Source: an uncultured Desulfovibrio sp. (lineage in GTDB: Bacteria; Desulfobacterota; Desulfovibrionia; Desulfovibrionales; Desulfovibrionaceae). Taken from it: a stretch of DNA of 39,380 nucleotides. The notes under the pieces were generated by a model. It was not told the DNA's origin. It did no database searches and worked only from the letters and a program-made list of their open reading frames with translations. A program made the position numbers and the translations under genes. Positions 1 through 7,210 of this stretch are shown piece by piece. The stretch spans positions 1-39,380 of the forward strand of contig CALUWU010000036.1 of assembly GCA_944324555.1 (NCBI GenBank), in the 5' to 3' direction. The number at the start of each line of letters is the position of its first letter. Positions within the stretch are counted from its first letter, which is position 1.

Positions 1-25
1 CCACCACCAGCAAAGAAGCGAACAT
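1..25 (-). CDS. Start of a CDS running off the left edge, probably dsrM
   Basis: Only the first eight codons are visible (ATG at 25-23, reading MFASLLVV). A ribosome-binding site (GAGAGG) sits just upstream, inside the end of the preceding gene region. The hydrophobic start fits the first transmembrane helix of DsrM, the cytochrome-b-like subunit of the DsrMKJOP membrane complex that links the quinone pool to sulfite reduction. In Desulfovibrio an RsbRD-type gene commonly precedes dsrM, and one precedes this start by 24 bases. The identity is inferred from context and is not proven by eight residues. Confidence 0.45.
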
Positions 26-49
26 TCCCTACCTCTCTTGCAAAGAGTG

Positions 50-580
50 TTATTCCTTGCCCGCCGGGTTGAGCGGGCTGCCTCCCACCTTTTGCGCCCA
101 GCGCACAAGCTGGGCGTGTTGGTTGCGGATTTCCTTGATGCGCGATTCCGCTATGATCTCGCGATCGGCCGTATACATGTCGAACGCCAGCAGCATGACG
201 CTGTCGAGGCGCGACTCGGCTTCAAGATAATAGGATGTCAGGGCGTCCGAGCCCGAGCAGCGCGGCAGCACCAGCTTCCGCATGACGGGCTTCAGCAGCA
301 GGAAAACGCCGAGATTCTGTCCCGGCGTTCCGTTCTGCACGGCGCGCAGCTTCACAAAGCGGTCGATGGCCTTTCTGACCTCGTCGGGATTCACGTCCTC
401 CCCGGCCACGGCGTCGTAGACGACGCCGGCGGCTTCCCGCGTCATGTGCGAGACGGGGTTGGCGAAAGGATCGTTCTGGGTGCGCAGGAAACCGGTGGTT
501 TCCAGCGCGTAGGTATTGAATATGGCGTCCACCCACGCGCCGATGACGGCGTCGCGCTGATCGAGAAACAAGGCGTTCAT
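50..580 (-). CDS. RsbRD N-terminal-like protein upstream of dsr genes
   Basis: A 176-residue, cytoplasmic-looking helical protein with no signal peptide. The stretches AVIGAWVDAIFNTY, FLRTQNDPFANPVSH and the C-terminal ESRLDSVMLLAFDMY resemble the RsbRD/RsbR N-terminal sensor domain (non-haem globin-like fold) found in stressosome and histidine-kinase proteins. The ATG at 580 was chosen over one 16 codons upstream because GGGGC lies just before it and the family starts here. The domain stands alone, without STAS or kinase. In sulfate reducers such genes sit next to dsrMKJOP, so a sensing or assembly role for the Dsr complex is inferred. Upstream (581-773) is a weak promoter candidate (TTGACG, 17 bases, TTATGT) and a 12-bp palindrome at 740-751. 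Confidence 0.75.
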   Translation of the reverse strand: MNALFLDQRDAVIGAWVDAIFNTYALETTGFLRTQNDPFANPVSHMTREAAGVVYDAVAGEDVNPDEVRKAIDRFVKLRAVQNGTPGQNLGVFLLLKPVMRKLVLPRCSGSDALTSYYLEAESRLDSVMLLAFDMYTADREIIAESRIKEIRNQHAQLVRWAQKVGGSPLNPAGKE

Positions 581-773
581 TTCTTGCCCCTTGTTGGAGG
601 GGGAAAGGCCCCCGTGGCCGAAGCGCAAGGAGGTCGCGTTCGCCTTTTCCGGGCGAATCGCGACGCGGCCTTGCGCGAAAAAGCTATCCTACATAAGGGA
701 TAACCCGAACGTTCGTCAATAGTCCGCTCCTGTTTGTGCGCTCAATTGAGCCTCCGGGGCGTCCGCCGGCGCG

Positions 774-1796
774 CTACGGGCACGGGCGGCCTCCGCCGCA
801 CTGGCCGGCGATGGGATTATCGTTCAGGAAGGCCGGTTCGGCGCCCGTTCCATCCCACGAGCCGGGGGGCGGCGTCTGCCGGGACTGTTCCGTCGCCGCG
901 CCGGGAGCCGCCGACGGCGAGGGCTGCGGCTGCGGCCGCCGCGACTCCCGCGTCAGCATGGCGGGCAGGCCGTGATATTCAAAGAAGGGAATGGTGCGGG
1001 AACCGGCGAGGAAGATATGGGCCTTGTTGCGAAGCAGGCGGAAGCGCAGCCATACGGCGTCGGGCGTCCAGAGGCTCACGTCGTCCCGGGTCGCCTTCTG
1101 GGCCTGCGTCATGGCTTCGGCCATGCTCGCGCCCTCGTCCAGATGCTTCCGCATGGCAAGAATCTTGATCAGATCTTCCGGCCCTTCGGTCACGGGGTAG
1201 AAGCCCACGTCCACCTTGCCCGAAAGAATTTCCACGCCCTTGCGGCACGAGGGGCAGGACGGGGAAAAGAACATGCGGACCGAAGGCGCTATATAGCCTT
1301 CTTCATTGGGCGCGAGTTCGTTGATGGGCCAGACGTCGTTCTGCGAGCGCACGGCCACGCCGACATTGACGAGAAAGAGCGCCAGCCAGAGCAGCAGCAG
1401 GATCGAGGGGCGTTGCGGGCCGCGCCGTTCCTCGTCCGCATAGGCCCGGCGAAAGGCCCAATAGGAAAGCGCAAAGAAGACGGCGACCGTCAGACAGCTG
1501 ATGCACGGCGCCGTAAAGACCATCAGAAGCAGCAGCAGGGCGTCGCCCGCCAGCGCGAGCGCGGAAAAGACCACGCCCCAGGCGCTTGCGCCGACCAGCG
1601 CCAGCAGAAACAGGCCGGCAAACGCCGTCGTGCCCAGCCACCAGAGCGACACGCCGCCCAGCGAGAAGTCCTGATACAGGGAGCATCCCGCCGTTACGCA
1701 AAAATTGATGTCGTTGCCGAAGGCGCTCCACAAACAGAATGCCATGCCCAGAAGGGCCAGCGCCAAAGGCCCCATCAACAACTGCGGTTTCTTCAT
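774..1796 (-). CDS. VKOR-family disulfide oxidase fused to a thioredoxin-like domain
   Basis: A 340-residue membrane protein. Residues 5-150 contain five hydrophobic segments. They carry the two cysteine pairs of the vitamin K epoxide reductase/DsbB-like family: Cys33 and Cys38 in a periplasmic loop, and the CxxC Cys98-x2-Cys101 at a membrane face. Residues 170-290 form a thioredoxin-fold domain with CPSC (Cys181, Cys184). The C-terminal 60 residues are Pro/Ser/Ala-rich and probably disordered. Known role of such fusions: oxidising a periplasmic Trx/DsbA-like partner, with electrons passed to quinone. The ATG at 1796 (MKKPQ, AAAGGA upstream) was preferred to one 15 codons earlier. Its position next to dsr-related genes suggests disulfide or haem-protein maturation, but that is inference. 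Confidence 0.8.
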   Translation of the reverse strand: MKKPQLLMGPLALALLGMAFCLWSAFGNDINFCVTAGCSLYQDFSLGGVSLWWLGTTAFAGLFLLALVGASAWGVVFSALALAGDALLLLLMVFTAPCISCLTVAVFFALSYWAFRRAYADEERRGPQRPSILLLLWLALFLVNVGVAVRSQNDVWPINELAPNEEGYIAPSVRMFFSPSCPSCRKGVEILSGKVDVGFYPVTEGPEDLIKILAMRKHLDEGASMAEAMTQAQKATRDDVSLWTPDAVWLRFRLLRNKAHIFLAGSRTIPFFEYHGLPAMLTRESRRPQPQPSPSAAPGAATEQSRQTPPPGSWDGTGAEPAFLNDNPIAGQCGGGRPCP

Positions 1797-1897
1797 GCTT
1801 TTCTTATCCTTTGCGGCTCCCAAAAATTTCACATGCCGCACGCCCGGTCATGGTAGGTCATAACTTCGTTTTCGTAAAGCGGAGAGAACCTGTTTCA

Positions 1898-1945
1898 AGG
1901 GGGAGAAGAAAACTTTTCCGGCGGAATACGGTTTCTTCTCCCCCT
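1898..1945. terminator. Strong hairpin between the SH3-like and VKOR genes
   Basis: Perfect 14-bp arms (AGGGGGAGAAGAAA at 1898-1911 and its complement at 1932-1945) enclose a 20-base loop. It lies downstream of the gene ending at 1980 on the minus strand. There is no clear U-tract after it on that strand, so intrinsic termination is only possible. It could instead be an mRNA-stabilising stem. Confidence 0.4.
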
Positions 1946-1979
1946 GTTCGGTCCGAGTCCTGAGCGGACGGCCCCGGGC

Positions 1980-2420
1980 TCATTTCCGGGGCGCGCCGGC
2001 CTGCGCGGGCGCGGCCGGCGGCGTGACGTCCACCTGCCGGCAGGTCAGGCGGTCGAGCGGAACCCAGCCCTGGTGGCTGTCGCTGAGCCAGTCGGGATCA
2101 ATGACGCGCACGCGCCCCCAGCCGTCGCGCCGTTCAAGCAGAAGCAGGTTTTCCTCGGGCACGAGGTTCAGGGTCATGAAACTTTCGTCGAGATCGATTT
2201 CCGTGGTCTTCTGATTGCGTATTTTTCGACAGGGAGCGGCGGGCGCCTCGCACAGCGGTTCGGGGGCGTTCTGAGCAAGATTGCAGTGCGTTTCATAGAC
2301 GCGCGGGGTCTCCGGCCGCGCGTCCTGTTCGGGAGCGGCCGGGCGCAGCAGATAGAGCGCGCCGCCGATCAGCGCGAAACAGGCAATGGCTGCCAGAATA
2401 AAGAGGCGAGTCGTTTTCAT
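1980..2420 (-). CDS. Membrane-anchored periplasmic protein with SH3-like domain
   Basis: A 146-residue protein. An N-terminal signal-anchor (KTTRLFILAAIACFALIGGALYL within residues 2-24) is followed by a Pro/Glu-rich linker and a small beta-rich domain. NLVPEENLLLLERRDGWGRVRVIDPDW followed by GWVPLDRL resembles a bacterial SH3 (SH3b) domain. Four cysteines (HCNL, LCEA, PCRK, TCRQ) could form periplasmic disulfides. That is interesting beside the VKOR-type disulfide oxidase immediately downstream on the same strand. The ATG at 2420 has AGGACG before it. The function is unknown; SH3b domains usually bind peptidoglycan or peptides. Confidence 0.6.
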   Translation of the reverse strand: MKTTRLFILAAIACFALIGGALYLLRPAAPEQDARPETPRVYETHCNLAQNAPEPLCEAPAAPCRKIRNQKTTEIDLDESFMTLNLVPEENLLLLERRDGWGRVRVIDPDWLSDSHQGWVPLDRLTCRQVDVTPPAAPAQAGAPRK

Positions 2421-2591
2421 GGGTCGTCCTTTGGGGCTGAAGGCTTCGGAATGCGGACGCCCGCGGGCTTCGGGCCGGCGCGTCCGCGAGCAGCGAGGCT
2501 TTTCCATGCTACTAGCATTCACGGCGCGGGGCTTCAAGCCGGAGGCTGGACAATGCCGGACGGACGGCATACAAGCGCGCAAGACATCCTG

Positions 2592-2732
2592 GAGCGTTTC
2601 GCCTTTGAAAAGGGCGAAACGCGAGGCGGCGCCGCCGCCCGGCCCAAAGCGAGCGGAAAAACCGCGCTTTTTCCGCGAAGCGACAGGCCGTATGGTTTGA
2701 GACGCAACGCGTTTCAGACTGAAAATGCTCTA
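2592..2732 (+). repeat. Dispersed repeat R1, copy A
   Basis: About 141 bp of a family recurring near 18911, 21228, 27222, 33130, 38110 and 38534. It has three consecutive hairpins. H1: GCGTTTCGCC pairs with GGCGAAACGC. H2: GCGGAAAAA pairs with TTTTTCCGC. H3: a degenerate GTTT-AAACGC pair. It begins GGAGCG and ends GCTCTA. It lies between divergent genes and ends 18 bases before panD, so it may shape the panD leader. No coding capacity. Confidence 0.85.
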
Positions 2733-2749
2733 ATGGAGGAAAGGCGCGT

Positions 2750-3250
2750 ATGCCTCAAACCTTTGCGACCACGCAGGAAGTAACCGACATGACCCTGTTC
2801 CCGCCCGACGAACCGCTGTTTTCGACCGGCTCCGTCCGGGTGGTCGCCGCAAAACTGCACGGCCTGCGGGTGACGCAGGCCAAACTTGACTATCACGGCT
2901 CCATAACCATTGATACCGACATTCTGGAGCGCGCGGGCATGCTGCCGCTGGAATACGTGCACGTCTGGAACAAGAACTGCGGCGCGCGTCTTGATACCTA
3001 CGTGCTGCCCGGGGAGCGCGGCAGCGGCATCGTCTGCCTGAACGGCGCGGCCGCCCGTCTCTGCCAGCCCGGCGACGAGGTGATTGTTTCCGCCGAACGG
3101 CAGATAGACATGGCGGACTACCGTCGCGGCTTCTGCGCCCGGGTGCTGATGTTCAGCCATGATCCCCGCGTCAACGCCATAAGCGAAACCCTGGCCTATG
3201 CGATGGAACCCGACGGGGCCGGAATGCGTTTCCGGCTGCGGGAACTGTAG
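2750..3250 (+). CDS. panD: Aspartate 1-decarboxylase proenzyme
   Basis: Decarboxylates L-aspartate to beta-alanine for pantothenate and CoA synthesis, in the cytoplasm. It is a pyruvoyl enzyme made as a proenzyme that self-cleaves between Gly50 and Ser51 (motif YHGS). Equivalents of the E. coli residues are present at a constant offset of 26: Lys35, His37, Arg80, Thr83, Tyr84 and Asn98, the last within [12 protein letters not shown]. At 166 residues it is longer than the usual ~126, with 26 extra residues at the N terminus and about 14 at the C terminus. The start is supported by GGAGGAAAGG upstream; Met14 would be an alternative. Single-gene unit with a strong terminator after it. Confidence 0.95.
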   Translation: MPQTFATTQEVTDMTLFPPDEPLFSTGSVRVVAAKLHGLRVTQAKLDYHGSITIDTDILERAGMLPLEYVHVWNKNCGARLDTYVLPGERGSGIVCLNGAAARLCQPGDEVIVSAERQIDMADYRRGFCARVLMFSHDPRVNAISETLAYAMEPDGAGMRFRLREL

Positions 3251-3310
3251 TCGGGAACCCGCGGCGGGCGGCGTCGCGCCGCCCACGGCCCAAGGCGAGC
3301 GGAAAAAAGG

Positions 3311-3347
3311 ACGGGGAGGAAAAAGCGGCGCGCTTTTTCCTCCCCGT
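3311..3347. terminator. Bidirectional intrinsic terminator (panD / glycan cluster)
   Basis: A perfect 17-bp stem (3311-3327 with 3331-3347) is capped by a GCG loop between two convergent genes. A T-rich tail follows on the plus strand (TTCTTTATTG), and the A-run at 3303-3308 gives a U-tract on the minus strand. It can serve both panD and the AlgX-like gene. Confidence 0.85.
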
Positions 3348-3360
3348 TCTTTATTGTCCT

Positions 3361-4629
3361 TCAGGCTTCGGGCTGTTCCGGTTCGTCCATGACGCTTTTC
3401 GGGATACGGTACAAGAATCTTTCTATGGTCTGACAAAGAACGATATCCGGTTGTTCTTTCAGAATGATTCTTTTTTCCATGACAGGCGACCATATAAAAA
3501 TAAATTCGCGGAAGAGGCGCGCAAAGAACCACGTCAGGCAGCGCGACGTACCGCCGCGCTCGAAAAAGGAATTGCCGAAGCAAAGGACTCTTTTGTTGAC
3601 AGGGGCATTCTGATTGATGAATTTTCGCGTAATGCCAAGATGACCTTGTTCCGGATCGCGCTTGAAATAGCAGGCGGGCGTCATGGGAATATTATTGACA
3701 AGGAGTTGTCCGGCAATTGTATACGGCTCCTTGTATACAGCGCTGGAGGTCAGTAAGGAGAGAAGACCTCCCGTGCGGAATTGAATATCTGTATCTTTTA
3801 ATGAAAAATCAATGTCGATAGAGAGCCTTTTGCAGATTTCACGAGTCATGAGAGCCGATGCGGCTGTGGTGCAGTGCGTATCGCCTTTTTCAAAGGTGTT
3901 CTCATTTTTTTGCTTTTCGAGAAGAGTCTCATATATATTTGGAATAAATCTCTTGCGGGTCGTCTGTTCCAGAAAATATTTATACCTTGGCGTTGCTAGC
4001 GGAATATCAATCCCCGTGTACTTGTTAAGTATTGAAGTCTTTTCGGGAATGACTATTTGCAGAAAGTCGATTTCCTGCGTTGTGCAGAAGTGATATCTAT
4101 GTTCAAAGATTTTTATCAGGTTGTCGATTTGTTCAGAGAAGGATTCTTTCTGCTCAGTATATTGCGCGGATAGATTGTTTGAACCGGAAAAAAGGAACAG
4201 ATGCCCCTCTTTTCCGATTAGAACGTCGTTGCATATATTTTCTTTGTTTTGTAATATGATAATATTTTCTTTTTCAAGAAGTTTGTTCAGCAGTTTTCGA
4301 TCCTGCGGTGACAATGATTGCAGTAATGCTTTTGCATATGCAAGTTTCCATATTTTGAGACTGAAATTTTCGTTTTCGCATGAAAACGAAAATGATATAT
4401 TTTTTTCAAGTATGTCGAAAATATTTAAATTTATATCTGGCGTTTCCACCTCAAAGCCGACGCGTTCTGCGGAAATATCCGGTCTGGAATAAAATCTGGG
4501 CGCGAAGGCGGCTGTTTTTCCAAAAAAATGAATATGGAGCGTTACTTTTTGCGTCAGGTTCCTGTCGATCCAGCCGGATATTCTGTTTCGTTCAATTTTG
4601 TCTATTATCGCATTTTCAAAATATTCCAT
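3361..4629 (-). CDS. AlgX/AlgJ-like SGNH acyltransferase-type protein
   Basis: A 422-residue protein. Residues ~1-80 are a small beta domain with ISGW and later RPDI, shared with neighbouring cluster proteins. From ~135 it resembles the SGNH-like domain of AlgX/AlgJ, which O-acetylate polysaccharides: GKEGHLFLFSG, then IPEKTSILNKY, then GDTHCTTAAS (the Asp-x-His element), then CFGNSFFE (serine block, with GNSF in place of GDSF), then PDIVLCQTIERFL. No signal peptide is visible, which is unusual because AlgX/AlgJ act in the periplasm. The gene is strongly AT-rich compared with most of the window, suggesting horizontal acquisition. It is last in the minus-strand glycan cluster, 48 bases after the methyltransferase-kinase gene. 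Acetylation of a surface glycan is inferred. Confidence 0.7.
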   Translation of the reverse strand: MEYFENAIIDKIERNRISGWIDRNLTQKVTLHIHFFGKTAAFAPRFYSRPDISAERVGFEVETPDINLNIFDILEKNISFSFSCENENFSLKIWKLAYAKALLQSLSPQDRKLLNKLLEKENIIILQNKENICNDVLIGKEGHLFLFSGSNNLSAQYTEQKESFSEQIDNLIKIFEHRYHFCTTQEIDFLQIVIPEKTSILNKYTGIDIPLATPRYKYFLEQTTRKRFIPNIYETLLEKQKNENTFEKGDTHCTTAASALMTREICKRLSIDIDFSLKDTDIQFRTGGLLSLLTSSAVYKEPYTIAGQLLVNNIPMTPACYFKRDPEQGHLGITRKFINQNAPVNKRVLCFGNSFFERGGTSRCLTWFFARLFREFIFIWSPVMEKRIILKEQPDIVLCQTIERFLYRIPKSVMDEPEQPEA

Positions 4630-4677
4630 AGCATTTGACCTGCCATGAAAATGTTGAAAATTGTAATTTCAACGAGT

Positions 4678-5940
4678 CTATTTGATATCTTCTTTTGAAA
4701 GAGTCCAGACATGGACGCCGCGTTCCGTCAATCGATTGTATAGATGATCTCGTATTTGAGGAATGAGCAACGGATATCCTTCAATGACAATGCCATCCAT
4801 TTCAAGTGGGAGCATGTTGAAGAATATTTCAGATAGCTCTGCATATTCATTTTCGTCAAGCGATAAGATGAATTTGTCGATTTTATTTATATTGCACGTT
4901 TCTTTTATCTTTTTATATAGCTTTCTTTTGTCATCAGTAAATAAGGGGGATTGGGTTACGATATGAAAGTAAGAATCCAGAGACAAGGTTGCAAAATTTT
5001 CCGCAGTGCCTATTCTTGCAGCAAGGTAGGTCTTGCCGATACCGGATTCGCCTGGAATGAAAATAACGATGGGTTTTTTTCGTGAACAATGAAAAACAAA
5101 GCGCGGGACGGGATCGCCGCTTTGCATGATGCTGCTTCCCATCGTTGTGACGCAATATTTGTTGAGAAGGTTTTCTAAAAGCAGAGAAAATGTAGGAAAT
5201 TTAATGTATCCATCATGCCGTTGAATGGAAAACCATTGTTTTTTATTGCTTTCTTTAAAAATTCCGCATTCGAGGATTAATTTGCCGGAGTCTGTCAGAT
5301 GCTCGGAAAGCATGTCGAGCAGCGCCTTCTGGCGCGGTTCGTAATGAATGGCGGACAGGAAATAGATGATATCGAATTTTTCCTCAGGAATCTGCCACCA
5401 GCTCCCGTGAATATATTCCACCTTGTCCGTACGGGCGCGGGCCTTGCGAATGATCTCGGCGTTGGCATCAATGCCGACGACGCGGGACGCGCCCCGTTTC
5501 AGGGCATCCAGACAAAAAAATCCTTCATTACAGCCAATATCAAGGACGGACAGGCCGTCATAGCGGGGAGGCAGGCGCAGGGCTTTCAACTTTGCGAAGG
5601 AGTCGGAGTCGCCCTGCTGATTGTCGAAACTCTGGTACCCCCGGCTCTTGTCAATGACCTTTCCCCGGGCGGGCAGCGTCAGCTCTTCTCCCTGCGGCGT
5701 CCGAACGATTACGGAAATCTTGCGCACATCCGCCACGGCGTCGAAGTTCAGGAAGAAGGCGAAATTCTGGGATTCATGAATCTTGCCAAGATCGCTACGC
5801 TTTCTGTCGGCCATGCCCCGCAGGATTTCCCTGCCGTCGTACAGAACATGAACGGAAAGCTTCGCGGCGAAGTCGTTCGTATCGCAGGCCCAGCCTTCGG
5901 CCCGGTTGCAGGCCAGCAGATCGAGGTTTCCCTTAATCAT
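4678..5940 (-). CDS. SAM methyltransferase fused to a P-loop kinase-like domain
   Basis: A 420-residue fusion. Residues ~1-95: beta module (EGWACD, then KRSDL) shared with cluster neighbours. Residues ~120-290: class I methyltransferase, with SAM motif I VLDIGCNEGFF and acidic GID at the end of strand 2. Residues ~310-420: P-loop domain with Walker A GESGIGKT and a strand GIVIEG. The domain resembles small kinases, but no substrate can be read from it. The ATG at 5940 (GGGAG upstream) overlaps the preceding GT4 gene by eight bases (ATGATTAA), so the pair is translationally coupled. The upstream in-frame extension only mirrors the GT4 gene and is rejected. Base composition changes from GC-rich to AT-rich near 5290, inside the methyltransferase domain, so the gene looks mosaic. 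Confidence 0.75.
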   Translation of the reverse strand: MIKGNLDLLACNRAEGWACDTNDFAAKLSVHVLYDGREILRGMADRKRSDLGKIHESQNFAFFLNFDAVADVRKISVIVRTPQGEELTLPARGKVIDKSRGYQSFDNQQGDSDSFAKLKALRLPPRYDGLSVLDIGCNEGFFCLDALKRGASRVVGIDANAEIIRKARARTDKVEYIHGSWWQIPEEKFDIIYFLSAIHYEPRQKALLDMLSEHLTDSGKLILECGIFKESNKKQWFSIQRHDGYIKFPTFSLLLENLLNKYCVTTMGSSIMQSGDPVPRFVFHCSRKKPIVIFIPGESGIGKTYLAARIGTAENFATLSLDSYFHIVTQSPLFTDDKRKLYKKIKETCNINKIDKFILSLDENEYAELSEIFFNMLPLEMDGIVIEGYPLLIPQIRDHLYNRLTERGVHVWTLSKEDIK

Positions 5941-7186
5941 GCGCGACTCCCATGAGTTGCAGGTGCGCGGCGGCGGATTCTTCCACGGAAAACGGCTTGC
6001 GGATGCCGCCGTGCAGTTGATCCCAGAGCTGATTGTTGCCGCAGGTTTCGGCCAGCGCGTCGGCCCAGGCCTGCGGATTGCCCGGAGCGACAAGCAGGCC
6101 GTCGACGCCGTGCCGTACCTTTTCGGCCATGCCGCCCAGATTGGACGCCAGAACAGGGCGGCCGAAGGCAAAGGCCTCCTGTATGGTGACGGGCGAGTTT
6201 TCCCACCAGATGGAGGGCACGACAACCCAGTCCACGCCCGCCATGCGTTCGGCGATGCGGTCGGGTTCATAGGGGCCGATCACGCGAAGAACGCCCTGTT
6301 CTTCCAGTGGCGCGGCCCGGGTTTCAAATTCCGTGCGGAAATCTTCCGGCTGTTTTTCGAGATTTGCGCCGTGAACCTCCAGCACAAGACGCTTTTGCAG
6401 TTTGCCCGGCAGGAAGGAAATTGCCTGCAAAAGCAGCGGCAGCCCCTTGAACGGCGTGATCTGTCCGAAGTAGGCGAAGCGGCAGCGGCCCCGGGAATCC
6501 TTCATGGGGCGTGGAGGCAGGGCGGGCAGGGGACGCAGGCCGTTTTCAAGCGTGCGGATGCGTTCCGGCGCAATCCCCCAGGCGATATAACGCTGCCGAA
6601 GAAATTCCGAAGGAGCGATGAAGCCGTCGATCAGGGAAAAATAGTGCTGGAATCGGCGTTTCCGCTGCCAGAAGGCCGCCGCGCTTTTCTGGGGAAAACA
6701 GCGGACGCAGGCATCCAGATCCGAAACATGGCACAGCCGTCCATCCGTCTTGATCATCTGTCCCTGATTGTGACAGATGGGAATATATTCGTGCAGCGTA
6801 AAATAAAGTCGTATACGCGGATTGCAGCGCTTCAGCACTTCGATGATTTCATAGCCGAGGTGAACGGCATGATGCAGATGCACAATATCCGGTCGCACGG
6901 CCCGAATAAAGGAAGCGAATGTCGTCAGGGTCGCGTAGAGGTTCTTTCCCTCCATGAAAAAGTCGTTCCCCCGCTGCTGTTCCCAGAGGTATTCATGATC
7001 GGCATGGAGACTTATGCCGCCGGTCGCGGTTCGGCCTCTGTCGATGCGGGCCAGAAAGAAGGCTTCTTCGACGCCGGGATGACGGGCGTACTGCTGAAAC
7101 AGCGAATAGGCGGCGATTTCGCCGCCGCCAAGGGAAAAGTCGGGATGTCCGTGAGCCAGAACAAGAATACGCGGGCGAGAACTCAT
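5933..7186 (-). CDS. Glycosyltransferase family 4
   Basis: A 417-residue cytoplasmic GT-B fold enzyme that transfers a sugar from a nucleotide-activated donor. The N-terminal Rossmann half starts RILVLAHGHPDFSLGGGE (glycine-rich acceptor-side loop). The C-terminal half has FAYFGQITPFKGLPLLL, then PSIWWENSPVTIQEAFAFG (the E-x7-E donor-site signature) and ASNLGGMAEKV. It lies 24 bases after the GT2 gene and overlaps the methyltransferase-kinase gene by eight bases, so all appear to be one minus-strand operon. The acceptor and linkage cannot be told from sequence; surface polysaccharide or protein glycosylation is inferred. Confidence 0.88.
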   Translation of the reverse strand: MSSRPRILVLAHGHPDFSLGGGEIAAYSLFQQYARHPGVEEAFFLARIDRGRTATGGISLHADHEYLWEQQRGNDFFMEGKNLYATLTTFASFIRAVRPDIVHLHHAVHLGYEIIEVLKRCNPRIRLYFTLHEYIPICHNQGQMIKTDGRLCHVSDLDACVRCFPQKSAAAFWQRKRRFQHYFSLIDGFIAPSEFLRQRYIAWGIAPERIRTLENGLRPLPALPPRPMKDSRGRCRFAYFGQITPFKGLPLLLQAISFLPGKLQKRLVLEVHGANLEKQPEDFRTEFETRAAPLEEQGVLRVIGPYEPDRIAERMAGVDWVVVPSIWWENSPVTIQEAFAFGRPVLASNLGGMAEKVRHGVDGLLVAPGNPQAWADALAETCGNNQLWDQLHGGIRKPFSVEESAAAHLQLMGVAHD

Positions 7187-7210
7187 TTTGTTTCACTCGA
7201 TCGTGGGGAT

